DNA of 64,000 nt, from assembly GCA_022117465.1 (NCBI GenBank), contig JAHCGZ010000003.1, positions 124,001 to 188,000 of the forward strand, in the 5' to 3' direction. Of the stretch, positions 16,407 to 25,583 are shown one piece after another. The first letter of the stretch is position 1. Every line of letters begins with the position of its first letter. A program made the translations under genes and the position numbers. The notes beneath the pieces were generated by a model. It ran no database searches, was not told where the DNA came from, and saw only the letters and a list, made by a program, of their open reading frames with translations. This DNA comes from Candidatus Nitrosopumilus limneticus. Its GTDB lineage: Archaea > Thermoproteota > Nitrososphaeria > Nitrososphaerales > Nitrosopumilaceae.

Positions 16407-17435
16407 ATGCTAGTTCTTGGACAAGATGAAAAAGCAAAATATCCATTTTTGGCCGATGCTGGTCAATATTTGAAAGATAAGGGGTTTTCTTTAGTACAAT
16501 TTGGTAGCGATCCAGTTTTAAAATTATCAGTTGAAAAAGCACTACATAGAATTAAGGTTGCAGCAGCAGGCGAAGTCTATAAATCAGATTTGATAGATGG
16601 TCAAGCATCAAAAGATTATGTACTTGAAAGAGAGGTCTTTTCTTTCCTTTTAGCTATAGTACTCATTAAATTAACTGGAATGTCTACACTTATCAAAAGA
16701 TTTGCTTTAGCTGAAGCTCGAAGAGCAGAAAGTTATTTAGAAAAAGATTTAGGAAATGCATCTAATAAATCAAAAATTGATTTAGCAACTAGAATTATTT
16801 TTGATTTATTTAATATTGAAATAATTAAAGAAAATGATTTTTTTGTAATGCCTGTATCTGATTATCTAAAACATTCCGTCACTTTTAATGAACGTGAATG
16901 GAAATTAATCAATAGACATGTTGAAAATGGTAAAGTATTTCTTACTCCTGATAAAACAGTTAGACTAATTCGAAAGGAATTAGGAAATTACATTAGTTCA
17001 AAAATTATTAATGCTCCTAAACCATCAATGATTCCTGGATTAGAAAACATTGTAGATGAATTAATTTTAATTTCTAAAAAACTTACTCCAACTTATACAA
17101 TTACCACTGGTGATTATCCTCCGTGCATAAAACATGCAATTGATATACTTGAAAAAGGTGAAAATCTTCCACATTCTGGAAGATTTATGCTTGCAACATT
17201 TCTTTTATCAAGAGGACAAACTGTTCAACAAATTTCACCATTATTCAAAAATGCGCCTGATTATAATCCACGAGTAACGCTTTACCAACTTAATCATCTT
17301 GCTGGAACTTTAGGGAATACAACAAAATATGCATGTCCATCATGTGAAAAATTAAAAACACAAAATCTTTGTTTTATTACAAAAGAATGTGATAACATCA
17401 TTAATCCTTCACAATTTGGAAAAAAGAGACAATAA
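16407..17435 (+). CDS. priL: DNA primase large subunit PriL
   Basis: The regulatory large subunit of the archaeal/eukaryotic primase, which makes RNA primers with PriS. The C-terminal domain holds a 4Fe-4S cluster, and candidate ligands are visible: Cys in 'DYPPCIKHAID' near residue 241, 'ACPSCEKL' near residue 311, and Cys near residues 322 and 329. The 342-residue length fits the archaeal subunit. The N-terminal helical domain has 'DYVLEREVFSFLLAIVLIKL' near residue 72. The stop codon shares one base with the priS start (taatg), so the two are tightly coupled. Confidence 0.93.
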   Translation: MLVLGQDEKAKYPFLADAGQYLKDKGFSLVQFGSDPVLKLSVEKALHRIKVAAAGEVYKSDLIDGQASKDYVLEREVFSFLLAIVLIKLTGMSTLIKRFALAEARRAESYLEKDLGNASNKSKIDLATRIIFDLFNIEIIKENDFFVMPVSDYLKHSVTFNEREWKLINRHVENGKVFLTPDKTVRLIRKELGNYISSKIINAPKPSMIPGLENIVDELILISKKLTPTYTITTGDYPPCIKHAIDILEKGENLPHSGRFMLATFLLSRGQTVQQISPLFKNAPDYNPRVTLYQLNHLAGTLGNTTKYACPSCEKLKTQNLCFITKECDNIINPSQFGKKRQ

Positions 17436-18559
17436 TGAATGACATTGATGTTAGGTTTTTAGAAGATTCATTTAAAAAATATTATTTCAATCATTTTGAT
17501 CTTATTTCTACTCCTCAACGTACATCTGAGAGAGAATTTGGATACCAAAAATTTAATTCAAGTTTTTTTAATAGACACATTTCGTTAAAAGATGATAAAG
17601 AATTACATTTACTATTTATGCAAAATATTCCATCCGATGTTTACTGTTCAAATGCATATTATGCATTTCCAAATTCTCCAATGAATGAAAAAGATTGGAA
17701 AGAAGCAGATTTAATTTTTGACATTGATGCAAAGGATCTTAATTTATCTTGTAGAAAAAATCACAGTATATCTATTTGTAATCAATGTAATCAAATTTCA
17801 AAGGATGCTATCAAATGTGAAAAATGTAATTCGATTAAATTAGAAAAAAAATCTTTACCTTGTAAACTTTGTATTGAAGCATCTAAAATTGAAGTTAATA
17901 AATTATCTAATATTTTAATTGATGATTTAGGAATTGATAAAAAAAACATTCATGTTTATTTTTCAGGTAATGAGGGCTTTCATGTTTATGTTTTTAATTC
18001 ACAATTTCAAAAATTGGGTTCTAAAGAAAGGTCAGAACTTGTTGATTACATAATGTTTCATGGTGCAATTCCTGAAACATTTGGTATGAAAAAATTTAAG
18101 CCTAATAGATCATCATTTCCAGATTTTGATCAAAAGGGTTGGGGTGGAAGATTTTCAAAACAAGTTTTTAGTTCAAAATCAAAACGCTCAAAAATTATTT
18201 CAGAATTACTTGATAACGGATACTCTTCTTTTCAAAAATTACTTGATAATGTATCAGAAAATATTGGCGTAAAAATTGATCCTAGTGTAACTATGGATGT
18301 TCATAGAATTTTTAGATTACCAGGTTCCATTAATAGTAAAAGCGGTCTTACCAAAATTCTTTGCACTGATTTAACAAAATTTGATCCGTACACAGATGCA
18401 TGTTTTCTTAATGATGATTCAATTGAAGTTTTGGCTAATTGTCCAACTGAATTTCAATTAAAAAACAAAAAATTTGGTCCATACATTAATGAAAAAATAT
18501 CACTTCCAACTTATGCTGCGGCCTATCTAATGTGTAAAAAACTAGCAACAACAGCTTAA
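17435..18559 (+). CDS. priS: DNA primase catalytic small subunit PriS
   Basis: The catalytic subunit of the archaeal primase. The active-site acidic motif is 'LIFDIDAKDL' near residue 92, the conserved 'YFSGNEGFHVYVF' near residue 173 binds the nucleotide, and 'DPSVTMDVHRIFRLPGSINSKSGL' in the 270-300 region carries the third acidic residue and the basic site. A zinc knob with several Cys ('CNQCNQ', 'CEKCN', 'CKLC', residues 118-150) lies between them, as in other archaeal PriS. At 374 residues it has the normal length. Its start overlaps the end of priL by one base. Confidence 0.95.
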   Translation: MNDIDVRFLEDSFKKYYFNHFDLISTPQRTSEREFGYQKFNSSFFNRHISLKDDKELHLLFMQNIPSDVYCSNAYYAFPNSPMNEKDWKEADLIFDIDAKDLNLSCRKNHSISICNQCNQISKDAIKCEKCNSIKLEKKSLPCKLCIEASKIEVNKLSNILIDDLGIDKKNIHVYFSGNEGFHVYVFNSQFQKLGSKERSELVDYIMFHGAIPETFGMKKFKPNRSSFPDFDQKGWGGRFSKQVFSSKSKRSKIISELLDNGYSSFQKLLDNVSENIGVKIDPSVTMDVHRIFRLPGSINSKSGLTKILCTDLTKFDPYTDACFLNDDSIEVLANCPTEFQLKNKKFGPYINEKISLPTYAAAYLMCKKLATTA

Positions 18560-18600
18560 TTTTGCTGGTAAGGCTTTAATTTAGTCAATCATGACAAAAT

Positions 18601-21462
18601 ATGATTTTGTATAGCGCGTCTACTGATAAGCAGTCTCCACCTCCTGATACTGGTAAGTTCATCAAATTAGTCATTGTTGCCATTATAGGAATTGCAATTT
18701 TTGTATTGGCTGGCAATCAAGCAGTAATTTTTTTAATGAATTTTACTGAATTTGGGGATCAATTTACTAAACCACTTTACTACACTTTACTTTCCACTTT
18801 AATTTTATCCGCAATTGCTCTAGTTCGTGTAAATATTATCAGTAGATCTTCAATTTTCTGGTATGGTGTCAAATCTGCAATTGGATTTATTGCCAGAGGT
18901 CCTCAACAATCTGCTTCCGCAGATATTCAAAGTTTTAGAGATTACAAATTATCTTATTTACAATTCATTATCTGGCAAATTACTAAGATTCTACTATTTG
19001 GTGCATTTTTTGCAAATATTATGTTTGGATTTGCAGCAATATCATTTATTGATGGAAATACTTTGGGTGTAGAAAATTTACCAAATTTATTCTCTTTACC
19101 ATTTGTAACTCCTGACAGTAATCCAAACTATGCACTTGAACAAGTAGTTCCAATGATTCCTGCATTAGTTATACTAATTCCACCAATGCTTGCAGCTATT
19201 AGCTTACGTTTAATTTTGTATGTAGGAATTCATAGAATTATAGATGTTATTACATCCTATTTGAAAGACTCTAAAAATAAAAAACCTCGTTATCTAAATT
19301 ATGTCTCAACCATAGAGGGAATTTTTGGAATTGCTATATTGTGGGTTGGTGTTAATCTTTTCTTTACTAATCAAATTGATTATAATACAAGATATGTAAT
19401 TGGTGGCACACTTGTAATTGGCGCATCTTTAATTGCATTTTCTCTATTTGACAGATTTAGAGCACGTGTTTTAACTCACATGTTTAAACGTGATGTGATT
19501 ATAAGATTTGCAACAATTCTTACAATTGCACTTATTGTTGGTGGTGTAGTAGTAGTAAACAATAGTATTGCTGATGCAAAGAAAATTGAGTTTTTAGGTC
19601 CATATACTGCTCAACAAATTGGAGTTAATAGATATCTTGGAGAATTAAATGACGTTAAAGAAAATACTTATGATGTACAATTAACATCTGTTTCTGCAAA
19701 TAATATTAAAAATTATGTAAAACAAAATAGTGATGTTCTTGATGTAATTCGAGTCTGGGATTGGGAAGCTGCATTTGCTAAATTAAAGCCTGAAATAGGA
19801 TTAATTCCATATGTTGATTTTGAAGATAATGATATTCTAAGATTTAACAATACTTTGTATTGGACTGCATCAATGAAACCAATTTTACCATCTTCTGTTA
19901 GTCTTGATAATAGATGGTACAATGAACATCTTGTTTATACTCACGTTCCAAATGGATTTTTGACTTTAGAGGCAACAGATGGTCAGATTATTGACAGCGG
20001 TGAATTTTTCCAACAAAGAGAAATTTACTATGGTGAAGGTGGATTATTTGAACAAACTTGGTCGGCTTATCCAACTGGAAGGGGAGATACAAGTGCAGAA
20101 CTTGGAGGTGTATCTTATTCTGGTACAGGCGGATTAGATGTTGCAGCACCACTCAGTTGGATATTTGAGCCAAATTTCTTACTTTCATTTCCAAGTGAAT
20201 CTGTACATGTTATGAGATACAAGGATGTACATGAAAGAATGGAAACTCTATATCCATATTTTTTGTATGACTTGTTTGGAAAGGAATTAGACTCATTACC
20301 TGTAACTGATGGTAAGAATTCCTATTGGTTAATTCCATTAATTATTGGATTTGATACAGGTGATGTTCCTTGGTCTGTTGGTAATCCATACTTGCGTTTA
20401 GTAGGATATGCGCTTGTTGATTCGTATAATGGTGATATTCAATTATTGAAAACTGGAGATGATTTCTTTACAGAAATGTTTGCTAGTCAGTATGCTGAAC
20501 AATTCAAACCAATACCACCTTGGTTAGAAGAACAAATTAGATATCCAGTTGAATTGTTTAACTGGAAAACTGAGATGTATAATATTTACCATGTAACTAA
20601 TCCTGAAACATTCATTCAAGCAAATGAATTTTATGAAATTCCTACTGGTCTTGATACTTATTATGTTGAAGCAAAACCACCTGGATTTGAAGAAACTTCG
20701 TTCTTAGGATTACTTTCATTGGAATTGAAAGGATCACAAGGAAGAAATCTTGCAGGATACATGATAGTTGAAAATGATCTTAAAAATTTAGGTAATTTAC
20801 AATTTTATGAAGTTCCATTAGATTCTGAAACTAAATTAATTGGACCTACTGCAGTTACTGAAGCCCTTGATAGAGATCCTGAATTTGCTCAATTGAAAAC
20901 ATTATTGAGAAATCCAAGAATTGGTGATAATATTTTATATCGTGTAGGTGATCACGATGTATACTTTATTCCAGTCTATACTGCTGGCGCAGGTGGTGTA
21001 GTTGCACAATTAGGTACTATTGCAGCAGTTGGGGCAGCATTTAATGGAGAATATTTCGTTGGATTAGGTGCTACACAAGAAGAAGCATTTGAACAATATT
21101 TGAAAAAGGTATCTGGTGTAGCCTCAACTATCACTACTGCAGATGATGAATATGTTGAATTACTTAAAAACGATAGAATTGATATTATAAAATCAATATT
21201 TGAAAAAGAACAGATTGAAATTTCTGAACCAACATCAATTCAAATTCCATTGTCATTCAATGAAGGAGAGTTATTCTTCTTTACTGAAAATGATCTTCCA
21301 GAAACTGAAATATTCCTATCTAAATTCATTAATGAATTTGTAAAACCTGGCAATAATAGAGTATTCATGTGGCAAGAAGATGCAATTCTCAAAATTGGAA
21401 CTGTAAATGTAAATGATGGATTACCAGAGATACATTATGTATCTATAGAGGTTGGCAATTAA
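18601..21462 (+). CDS. UPF0182 family large membrane protein
   Basis: A 953-residue member of UPF0182 (COG1615), a family of unknown function known mostly from Actinobacteria, Cyanobacteria and some archaea. The N-terminal third (residues 20-330) holds about seven hydrophobic segments. The remaining 600 residues are a soluble, presumably external domain with the family motifs 'VIRVWDWEAA' near residue 379 and 'HVMRYKDVHERMETLYPYF' near residue 536. There is no signal peptide; the first helix anchors it. The gene ends immediately before the TTG start of the glutamine amidotransferase gene, so they may share a transcript. I know of no assigned biochemical activity for the family. Confidence 0.85.
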   Translation: MILYSASTDKQSPPPDTGKFIKLVIVAIIGIAIFVLAGNQAVIFLMNFTEFGDQFTKPLYYTLLSTLILSAIALVRVNIISRSSIFWYGVKSAIGFIARGPQQSASADIQSFRDYKLSYLQFIIWQITKILLFGAFFANIMFGFAAISFIDGNTLGVENLPNLFSLPFVTPDSNPNYALEQVVPMIPALVILIPPMLAAISLRLILYVGIHRIIDVITSYLKDSKNKKPRYLNYVSTIEGIFGIAILWVGVNLFFTNQIDYNTRYVIGGTLVIGASLIAFSLFDRFRARVLTHMFKRDVIIRFATILTIALIVGGVVVVNNSIADAKKIEFLGPYTAQQIGVNRYLGELNDVKENTYDVQLTSVSANNIKNYVKQNSDVLDVIRVWDWEAAFAKLKPEIGLIPYVDFEDNDILRFNNTLYWTASMKPILPSSVSLDNRWYNEHLVYTHVPNGFLTLEATDGQIIDSGEFFQQREIYYGEGGLFEQTWSAYPTGRGDTSAELGGVSYSGTGGLDVAAPLSWIFEPNFLLSFPSESVHVMRYKDVHERMETLYPYFLYDLFGKELDSLPVTDGKNSYWLIPLIIGFDTGDVPWSVGNPYLRLVGYALVDSYNGDIQLLKTGDDFFTEMFASQYAEQFKPIPPWLEEQIRYPVELFNWKTEMYNIYHVTNPETFIQANEFYEIPTGLDTYYVEAKPPGFEETSFLGLLSLELKGSQGRNLAGYMIVENDLKNLGNLQFYEVPLDSETKLIGPTAVTEALDRDPEFAQLKTLLRNPRIGDNILYRVGDHDVYFIPVYTAGAGGVVAQLGTIAAVGAAFNGEYFVGLGATQEEAFEQYLKKVSGVASTITTADDEYVELLKNDRIDIIKSIFEKEQIEISEPTSIQIPLSFNEGELFFFTENDLPETEIFLSKFINEFVKPGNNRVFMWQEDAILKIGTVNVNDGLPEIHYVSIEVGN

Positions 21463-22005
21463 TTGCTTTTAGTTGTTGATAACGGTTCTATCTATACAAA
21501 ACAATTAACAGATTTTTTGAATAAAAAAAATATTTCTTTTGAAAAATACACTCCACATATTTTAGAATTAAATTCATTACAAAAATATAATTCTATTATT
21601 TTATCTGGAAGAACAAAAAATGAAAAGAAAATTAATGCTATAAATTCTAAAATTATTAATTTTGCAATTAATAATAATAAAAAATTACTTGGTATATGTT
21701 ATGGTGCTGAAATATTAGCTTTAACATTAGGAGGTACAATTAGAAAAACAAAATCTATTCAAAAAGGTAATGAAACGATTGAAATTTTAAGAGATAATTT
21801 AATTATAAAAAATTCAATAAATGTATTTGAAAGTCATAACTTTGAAATTTCTAAATTACCAAATATCTTAATTTCAATTGCTAAATCAAATAATTGTGAA
21901 TATGAAATTATTCAACATAAAGAAAAACTAATTTTCGGAACTCAATTTCATCCAGAAATGAGTATTGATGGTAATAATTTAATTGAAAATTTTTGTTCGC
22001 TCTGA
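21463..22005 (+). CDS. Class I glutamine amidotransferase (GuaA N-terminal-like)
   Basis: A 180-residue stand-alone glutaminase domain that releases ammonia from glutamine for a partner enzyme. The triad is visible: Cys in 'LLGICYGAEILAL' near residue 79, and His-x-Glu in 'FGTQFHPEMS' near residue 163. It is closest in layout to the separate GMP synthase subunit A of archaea ('VVDNGSIYTKQL' at the start), but no ATP-pyrophosphatase subunit lies next to it, so the partner is uncertain. The start is TTG 21463, directly after the UPF0182 stop codon, and no Met occurs near the N-terminus. The next gene begins a few tens of bases after the stop. Confidence 0.75.
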   Translation: MLLVVDNGSIYTKQLTDFLNKKNISFEKYTPHILELNSLQKYNSIILSGRTKNEKKINAINSKIINFAINNNKKLLGICYGAEILALTLGGTIRKTKSIQKGNETIEILRDNLIIKNSINVFESHNFEISKLPNILISIAKSNNCEYEIIQHKEKLIFGTQFHPEMSIDGNNLIENFCSL

Positions 22006-22038
22006 TTGATTTTAATAACTCTCAAAATTCTTTATTCT

Positions 22039-22998
22039 ATGGAAGAAGAACACCAATTACTTTTACCTCTAGTTGAAGAAGAAAATATTTGTCTTCCTTT
22101 GCCAATTAACGTTGTATCTAGATATTGGAATATTGAATTACCTATGGTCGAAGCTATTGAATCTGCTAAAAAATACTCTGATTTTAGTGGAAGTATAATA
22201 ATTGAAGGAATACAACTTGCAGAACGACATGGATTATCATGTAAAATTATTCATTCATCTTTAATTGAATTAAAAAAAATCATTGATTTAGGAATTCCTC
22301 CAATTGTAATTCTTCCAGGTATTCCTGAAATTACACAACATGCTTCAGTAATTACTGGTTATAATAAAGAAGAAAAAACAATTCTTCATTATATTCAAAA
22401 AGGTAATCAGGAGGGTCAACAACAGGAGGGAGCCATACCACAAGATGTTTTTGATAGAGAGTGGTCTGAAGAAGGAAGATTATTAATAATTATATCACCA
22501 CTAGAAATTTTATCTAAAATAACATTAGAAAATAATTCACAAAATGAATCTAATCGTCTATGTTTTAATTCCGAACAACTAAATATTTTAAAAAATTCCA
22601 CTGAAGCACTATCATCATTAAAAAAATCTATAGAAATTGATCCAAAAAATTCAACAGCTTTACATTTGTATGCTACAATGTTAAATCAACAAAATTCTGT
22701 GGAATGTATTTCATTTTATGAAAAAAGTCTAAAAATTAATCCTAGATCATATTTGACATTTAACGGATTAGGTAATTTTTATTTAAAAACAAATCAATTT
22801 GAAAAAGCAGAAAATTCTTACAGTAAAGCTATTGAAATTAATCCAAAAAGATCTGCTAAAATATATAAAAATCGTGCTTACCTTAGAGAAAAATTGAATA
22901 AAAATACTGCTGCAAAGGAGGATCTTAAATCATATTTGAAATATTTTCCAAAAGCACCTGATAGAGGAATTATAGAACAAGCAATTAGAGAAATTTAA
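22039..22998 (+). CDS. Peptidase C39-like domain fused to TPR repeats
   Basis: A 319-residue protein with two parts. The N-terminal 150 residues look like the papain-fold C39 family: a Cys in 'NICLPLPINVVSRYW' near residue 18 and a His in 'TQHASVITGYN' near residue 101 are in the expected order. Residues 185-310 contain about three tetratricopeptide repeats ('LGNFYLKTNQFEKAENSYSK' and similar), a protein-binding scaffold. There is no signal peptide, so it acts in the cytoplasm. I chose ATG 22039 over a TTG 33 bases upstream, whose extra residues have no family support. Whether the N-domain is an active protease is uncertain. It abuts tRNA-Gly at its 3' end. Confidence 0.65.
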   Translation: MEEEHQLLLPLVEEENICLPLPINVVSRYWNIELPMVEAIESAKKYSDFSGSIIIEGIQLAERHGLSCKIIHSSLIELKKIIDLGIPPIVILPGIPEITQHASVITGYNKEEKTILHYIQKGNQEGQQQEGAIPQDVFDREWSEEGRLLIIISPLEILSKITLENNSQNESNRLCFNSEQLNILKNSTEALSSLKKSIEIDPKNSTALHLYATMLNQQNSVECISFYEKSLKINPRSYLTFNGLGNFYLKTNQFEKAENSYSKAIEINPKRSAKIYKNRAYLREKLNKNTAAKEDLKSYLKYFPKAPDRGIIEQAIREI

Positions 22999-23072
22999 TG
23001 CGGAATACGGGATTTGAACCCGTGACCTTCAACTTGGGAAATTGACGTCATACCAGACTAAACTAATTCCGC
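22999..23072 (-). tRNA. tRNA-Gly (anticodon CCC)
   Basis: The reverse strand folds as a full cloverleaf: acceptor stem GCGGAAT pairs with ATTCCGC, discriminator A, T-arm ACGGG-TTCAAAT-CCCGT, and anticodon stem TCAAT/GTTGA with loop TTCCCAA. The anticodon is CCC, reading the Gly codon GGG. No intron is seen and CCA is not encoded. The 3' end abuts the stop codon of the TPR protein gene. Confidence 0.95.
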
Positions 23073-23124
23073 TTTACACGTTATTTTTAAGTATGATTAA
23101 ATATCTTAATTGCAAAAGTAGGAT

Positions 23125-23298
23125 ATGGATGCAAAATGTCCCGAATGTGAAAAAGTTGCAATTTTAGATGACGATGTGACTAGTGTAAAATGTCCCCATT
23201 GTAATTTTGAAGCAGACTATGATACCTATCTTGAAATTATGAAAGATCATGCAATGAATATGGTATCTGATTATATTCCAGATCGACCTGGCATGTAA
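23125..23298 (+). CDS. 57-residue zinc-ribbon protein
   Basis: A short ORF with ATG 23125 and TAA 23296-23298. It has two CxxC knuckles, 'CPEC' at residues 5-8 and 'CPHC' at residues 23-26, spaced as in a rubredoxin-like zinc ribbon, followed by an acidic helix ending in 'IPDRPGM'. This tiny zinc-ribbon form is common in Thaumarchaeota, but the function is unknown. It is divergent from tRNA-Gly and convergent with an even smaller zinc-ribbon ORF one base away. Confidence 0.7.
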   Translation: MDAKCPECEKVAILDDDVTSVKCPHCNFEADYDTYLEIMKDHAMNMVSDYIPDRPGM

Positions 23299-23299
23299 T

Positions 23300-23422
23300 T
23301 TACCAATAATTTCCTTTATCTGAACAATCTAAATGTGCACCACAATTTGGACAAAACATATGACATGCTTGCATGTCTACCATTTTATTCTGACATCTTG
23401 GGCATGTAATTTCTTCTCCCAT
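23300..23422 (-). CDS. 40-residue zinc-ribbon protein
   Basis: A 40-codon ORF read on the reverse strand from ATG at 23422 to the stop at 23300. The knuckles 'CPRC' (residues 7-10) and 'CPNC' (24-27) form a minimal zinc ribbon, with extra Cys at residues 20 and 33. It is convergent with the 57-residue zinc ribbon, and the stops are one base apart. Its small size makes the call less certain, but the paired CxxC spacing argues for a real gene. Confidence 0.55.
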   Translation of the reverse strand: MGEEITCPRCQNKMVDMQACHMFCPNCGAHLDCSDKGNYW

Positions 23423-23495
23423 GGGTATCTCTGTAATTATTGACTTAAAAATAATGTCCAAAGGTTAATTAGTACTTGAACTTTTTTTTGAACAA

Positions 23496-23873
23496 TTGAC
23501 AAATTTTAAGCTCACAATATCTGACATTAAAGGAAAATCTCTATCTAAAGAACTCAAAGATAGTGATGCAAATCCATTGTTAGGATTACAATTAGGAAAT
23601 GAAACAGATGCAACAATTGTTGGTCTTAGTGGAAAATTAAAACTCACTGGAGGTAGCGATAAATCTGGAGTTCCTATGAGAGAGGATGTTCATGGTTCTG
23701 CAAGAAAGCGTGTTTTAATTACTAAAGGTGTTGGATTACAAGATGCAGAACATGGCGGTAGAGTACGAAAATTAATTCGTGGAAATACTATCTCTGAAGA
23801 AATTTATCAAATTAATTGTAGATTTGATGGCGAATTACCAGTTGAAGCACCTGCTGAACAGCCAGCTGCATAA
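23496..23873 (+). CDS. rps6e: Small-subunit ribosomal protein S6e
   Basis: A component of the 30S subunit specific to archaea and eukaryotes. The 125-residue length fits archaeal S6e. The conserved core is 'GKLKLTGGSDKSGVPMREDV' near residue 45, followed by 'VLITKGVG' and 'GRVRKLIRGNTISEEI'. The start is TTG at 23496; no in-frame ATG precedes the conserved region. The C-terminus is a short Ala/Glu/Pro tail. It is followed by aIF2 gamma, an arrangement seen in other archaea. Confidence 0.95.
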   Translation: MTNFKLTISDIKGKSLSKELKDSDANPLLGLQLGNETDATIVGLSGKLKLTGGSDKSGVPMREDVHGSARKRVLITKGVGLQDAEHGGRVRKLIRGNTISEEIYQINCRFDGELPVEAPAEQPAA

Positions 23874-23925
23874 ACTAAAGATAAGAAAGAATAGCTTAAC
23901 ATATCCCAGATCTATATTTTGATTC

Positions 23926-25188
23926 ATGCATTGGCGAGACACACTTCCTGATTGGTACACAAAAAAATATGGTCATCAACCATGTATTAACATCGGAACT
24001 GCTGGTCATGTAGATCATGGAAAAACTAGTCTTATTCAAGCATTAACAGGTTCTTGGACAAGTGTACATAGTCAAGAATTAAAACGTGGAATTACAATAC
24101 GTGTTGGCTATTCTGATGCAGCTTTTTACAAATGTAAAAAATGTGAAGAACCTTTAGGATATTCTACAACTCCAAAATGTAATAATTGTGGAGATGAAAG
24201 TGAATTATCTAGAGTTGTAAGTTTTGTAGATAGTCCTGGGCACGAAAGTCTAATGGCAAATATGCTTTCTGGCTCTGCATTAATGGATGGTGCATTATTA
24301 TTAGTTGCATCAAATGAACAAGTACCTAAACCACAAACCAAAGAACATCTTTTGGCTCTTCAAACTCTTGGAATTCAACAAATAATTGTACTTCAAAATA
24401 AAGTTGATTTACTTTCTTATGATGATGTTTTGGCAAATTATAAAGATATTACAAAATTTACAAAGGGAACTAATGCAGAAAAATCTCCTATAATACCAAT
24501 TTCAGCACAATCAGGATTAAACATTGATGCATTAATTGGTTGTATAGAATCCACAATTAAAACACCTGAACGAGATGAAAAAGCTGATACAGTAATGCAC
24601 GTTTTACGTTCTTTTGATGTCAATAAACCCGGTATCAAATTAAAAGATATGAAAGGTGGTGTAATTGGTGGTAGTTTAACTCAAGGTATTTTTAATGTTG
24701 GTGATGAAATTGAAATTAAACCTGGTATAATGAATGAAAAAAAGAAATCCTATGAACCTGTTTATACACAAATTGCTTCATTAGGAACTTCCGCAGGAAT
24801 TGTTGAATCTGTAAAACCGGGAGGCTTAGTTGCAATTGGAACAAAATTAGATCCATCAATGACTAGAAGTGATTCATTTATTGGTTCGGTAATTGGAAAA
24901 CCAGGAACACTTCCTGATAACTCCACAATGCTAAAACTAGATGTAAATTTATTTGATTTAGCTGTAGGTATTAGTGAAGATGTCAAAGTTAATCCTATTC
25001 AAAATGGTGAATTACTTCGATTAAACATCGGAACTGCTCCTATTTTAGGTAAAGTTACCAAAGTTAAATCATCTAATATAGAAATTGAACTTAGACGACC
25101 TGCCTGCATCTTTAAGGACGGACATGTAGCAATTAGTAGAAGAATTTCTGAAAGATGGCGGTTAATTGGTGCAGGTATAGTTGGCTGA
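23926..25188 (+). CDS. eif2g: Translation initiation factor 2 gamma subunit
   Basis: The GTP-binding subunit of aIF2, which brings initiator Met-tRNA to the small ribosomal subunit. G-motifs are clear: G1 'GTAGHVDHGKTSL' near residue 24, G3 'DSPGHE' near residue 104, G4 'NKVD' near residue 157 and G5 'ISAQSGL' near residue 191. A zinc knuckle ('CKKCEEPLGYSTTPKCNNC', residues 67-85) lies between G1 and G3, as in archaeal proteins. At 420 residues the length is standard. Its 3' end overlaps the PIN-domain gene by 8 bases. The alpha subunit is at 26180 in this window. Confidence 0.97.
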   Translation: MHWRDTLPDWYTKKYGHQPCINIGTAGHVDHGKTSLIQALTGSWTSVHSQELKRGITIRVGYSDAAFYKCKKCEEPLGYSTTPKCNNCGDESELSRVVSFVDSPGHESLMANMLSGSALMDGALLLVASNEQVPKPQTKEHLLALQTLGIQQIIVLQNKVDLLSYDDVLANYKDITKFTKGTNAEKSPIIPISAQSGLNIDALIGCIESTIKTPERDEKADTVMHVLRSFDVNKPGIKLKDMKGGVIGGSLTQGIFNVGDEIEIKPGIMNEKKKSYEPVYTQIASLGTSAGIVESVKPGGLVAIGTKLDPSMTRSDSFIGSVIGKPGTLPDNSTMLKLDVNLFDLAVGISEDVKVNPIQNGELLRLNIGTAPILGKVTKVKSSNIEIELRRPACIFKDGHVAISRRISERWRLIGAGIVG

Positions 25189-25549
25189 AGTAATCTGTGA
25201 CACTAATTTTTTAATTCATTTAGCAAATAGACGAATCAAAAATATTGATAATTTAGATATGGAAATAGGTTCAATTTCTTTTATTGTTCCAGAAGTTGTT
25301 AAAAATGAATTAATAAAATTACAAGAAATTCCAGAAAAAAAACAAGAAATAATTGCTACATTGAACTTTATAAAAAATTTTAAAATAATTCCTATTAATG
25401 GAACTTACGCTGATCACGAATTAATCAATTATGTTAAAAGTAATCGAAGTATAATTGGAACAATGGATATAGAACTTAAAAATAAAATTAAAAAATTAGG
25501 AAGTTCAATTTTATCGATACATAATGATAAGATTATTCTTGAAAGTTAG
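25181..25549 (+). CDS. PIN-domain protein (Fcf1/VapC-type nuclease fold)
   Basis: A 122-residue PIN domain, a metal-dependent RNase fold. The first acidic residue is in 'VICDTNFLIHLANR' near residue 7, followed by 'IVPEVVKNEL' (Glu near residue 38), and 'GTMDIELKNKIKKLG' carries the later acidic positions near residue 95. The start is TTG at 25181, inside the end of eif2g, so it is translationally coupled to a translation gene. This operon position, conserved in archaea, favours an rRNA-processing role over a toxin, and there is no antitoxin gene beside it. Confidence 0.8.
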   Translation: MAEVICDTNFLIHLANRRIKNIDNLDMEIGSISFIVPEVVKNELIKLQEIPEKKQEIIATLNFIKNFKIIPINGTYADHELINYVKSNRSIIGTMDIELKNKIKKLGSSILSIHNDKIILES

Positions 25550-25583
25550 TAAACTTTATTTTAAAAATAATTAATTGAATATT

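Noticed and set aside
25181-25549. VapC toxin of a toxin-antitoxin pair
   Set aside because: No antitoxin ORF is adjacent and the gene is fused into a translation operon.
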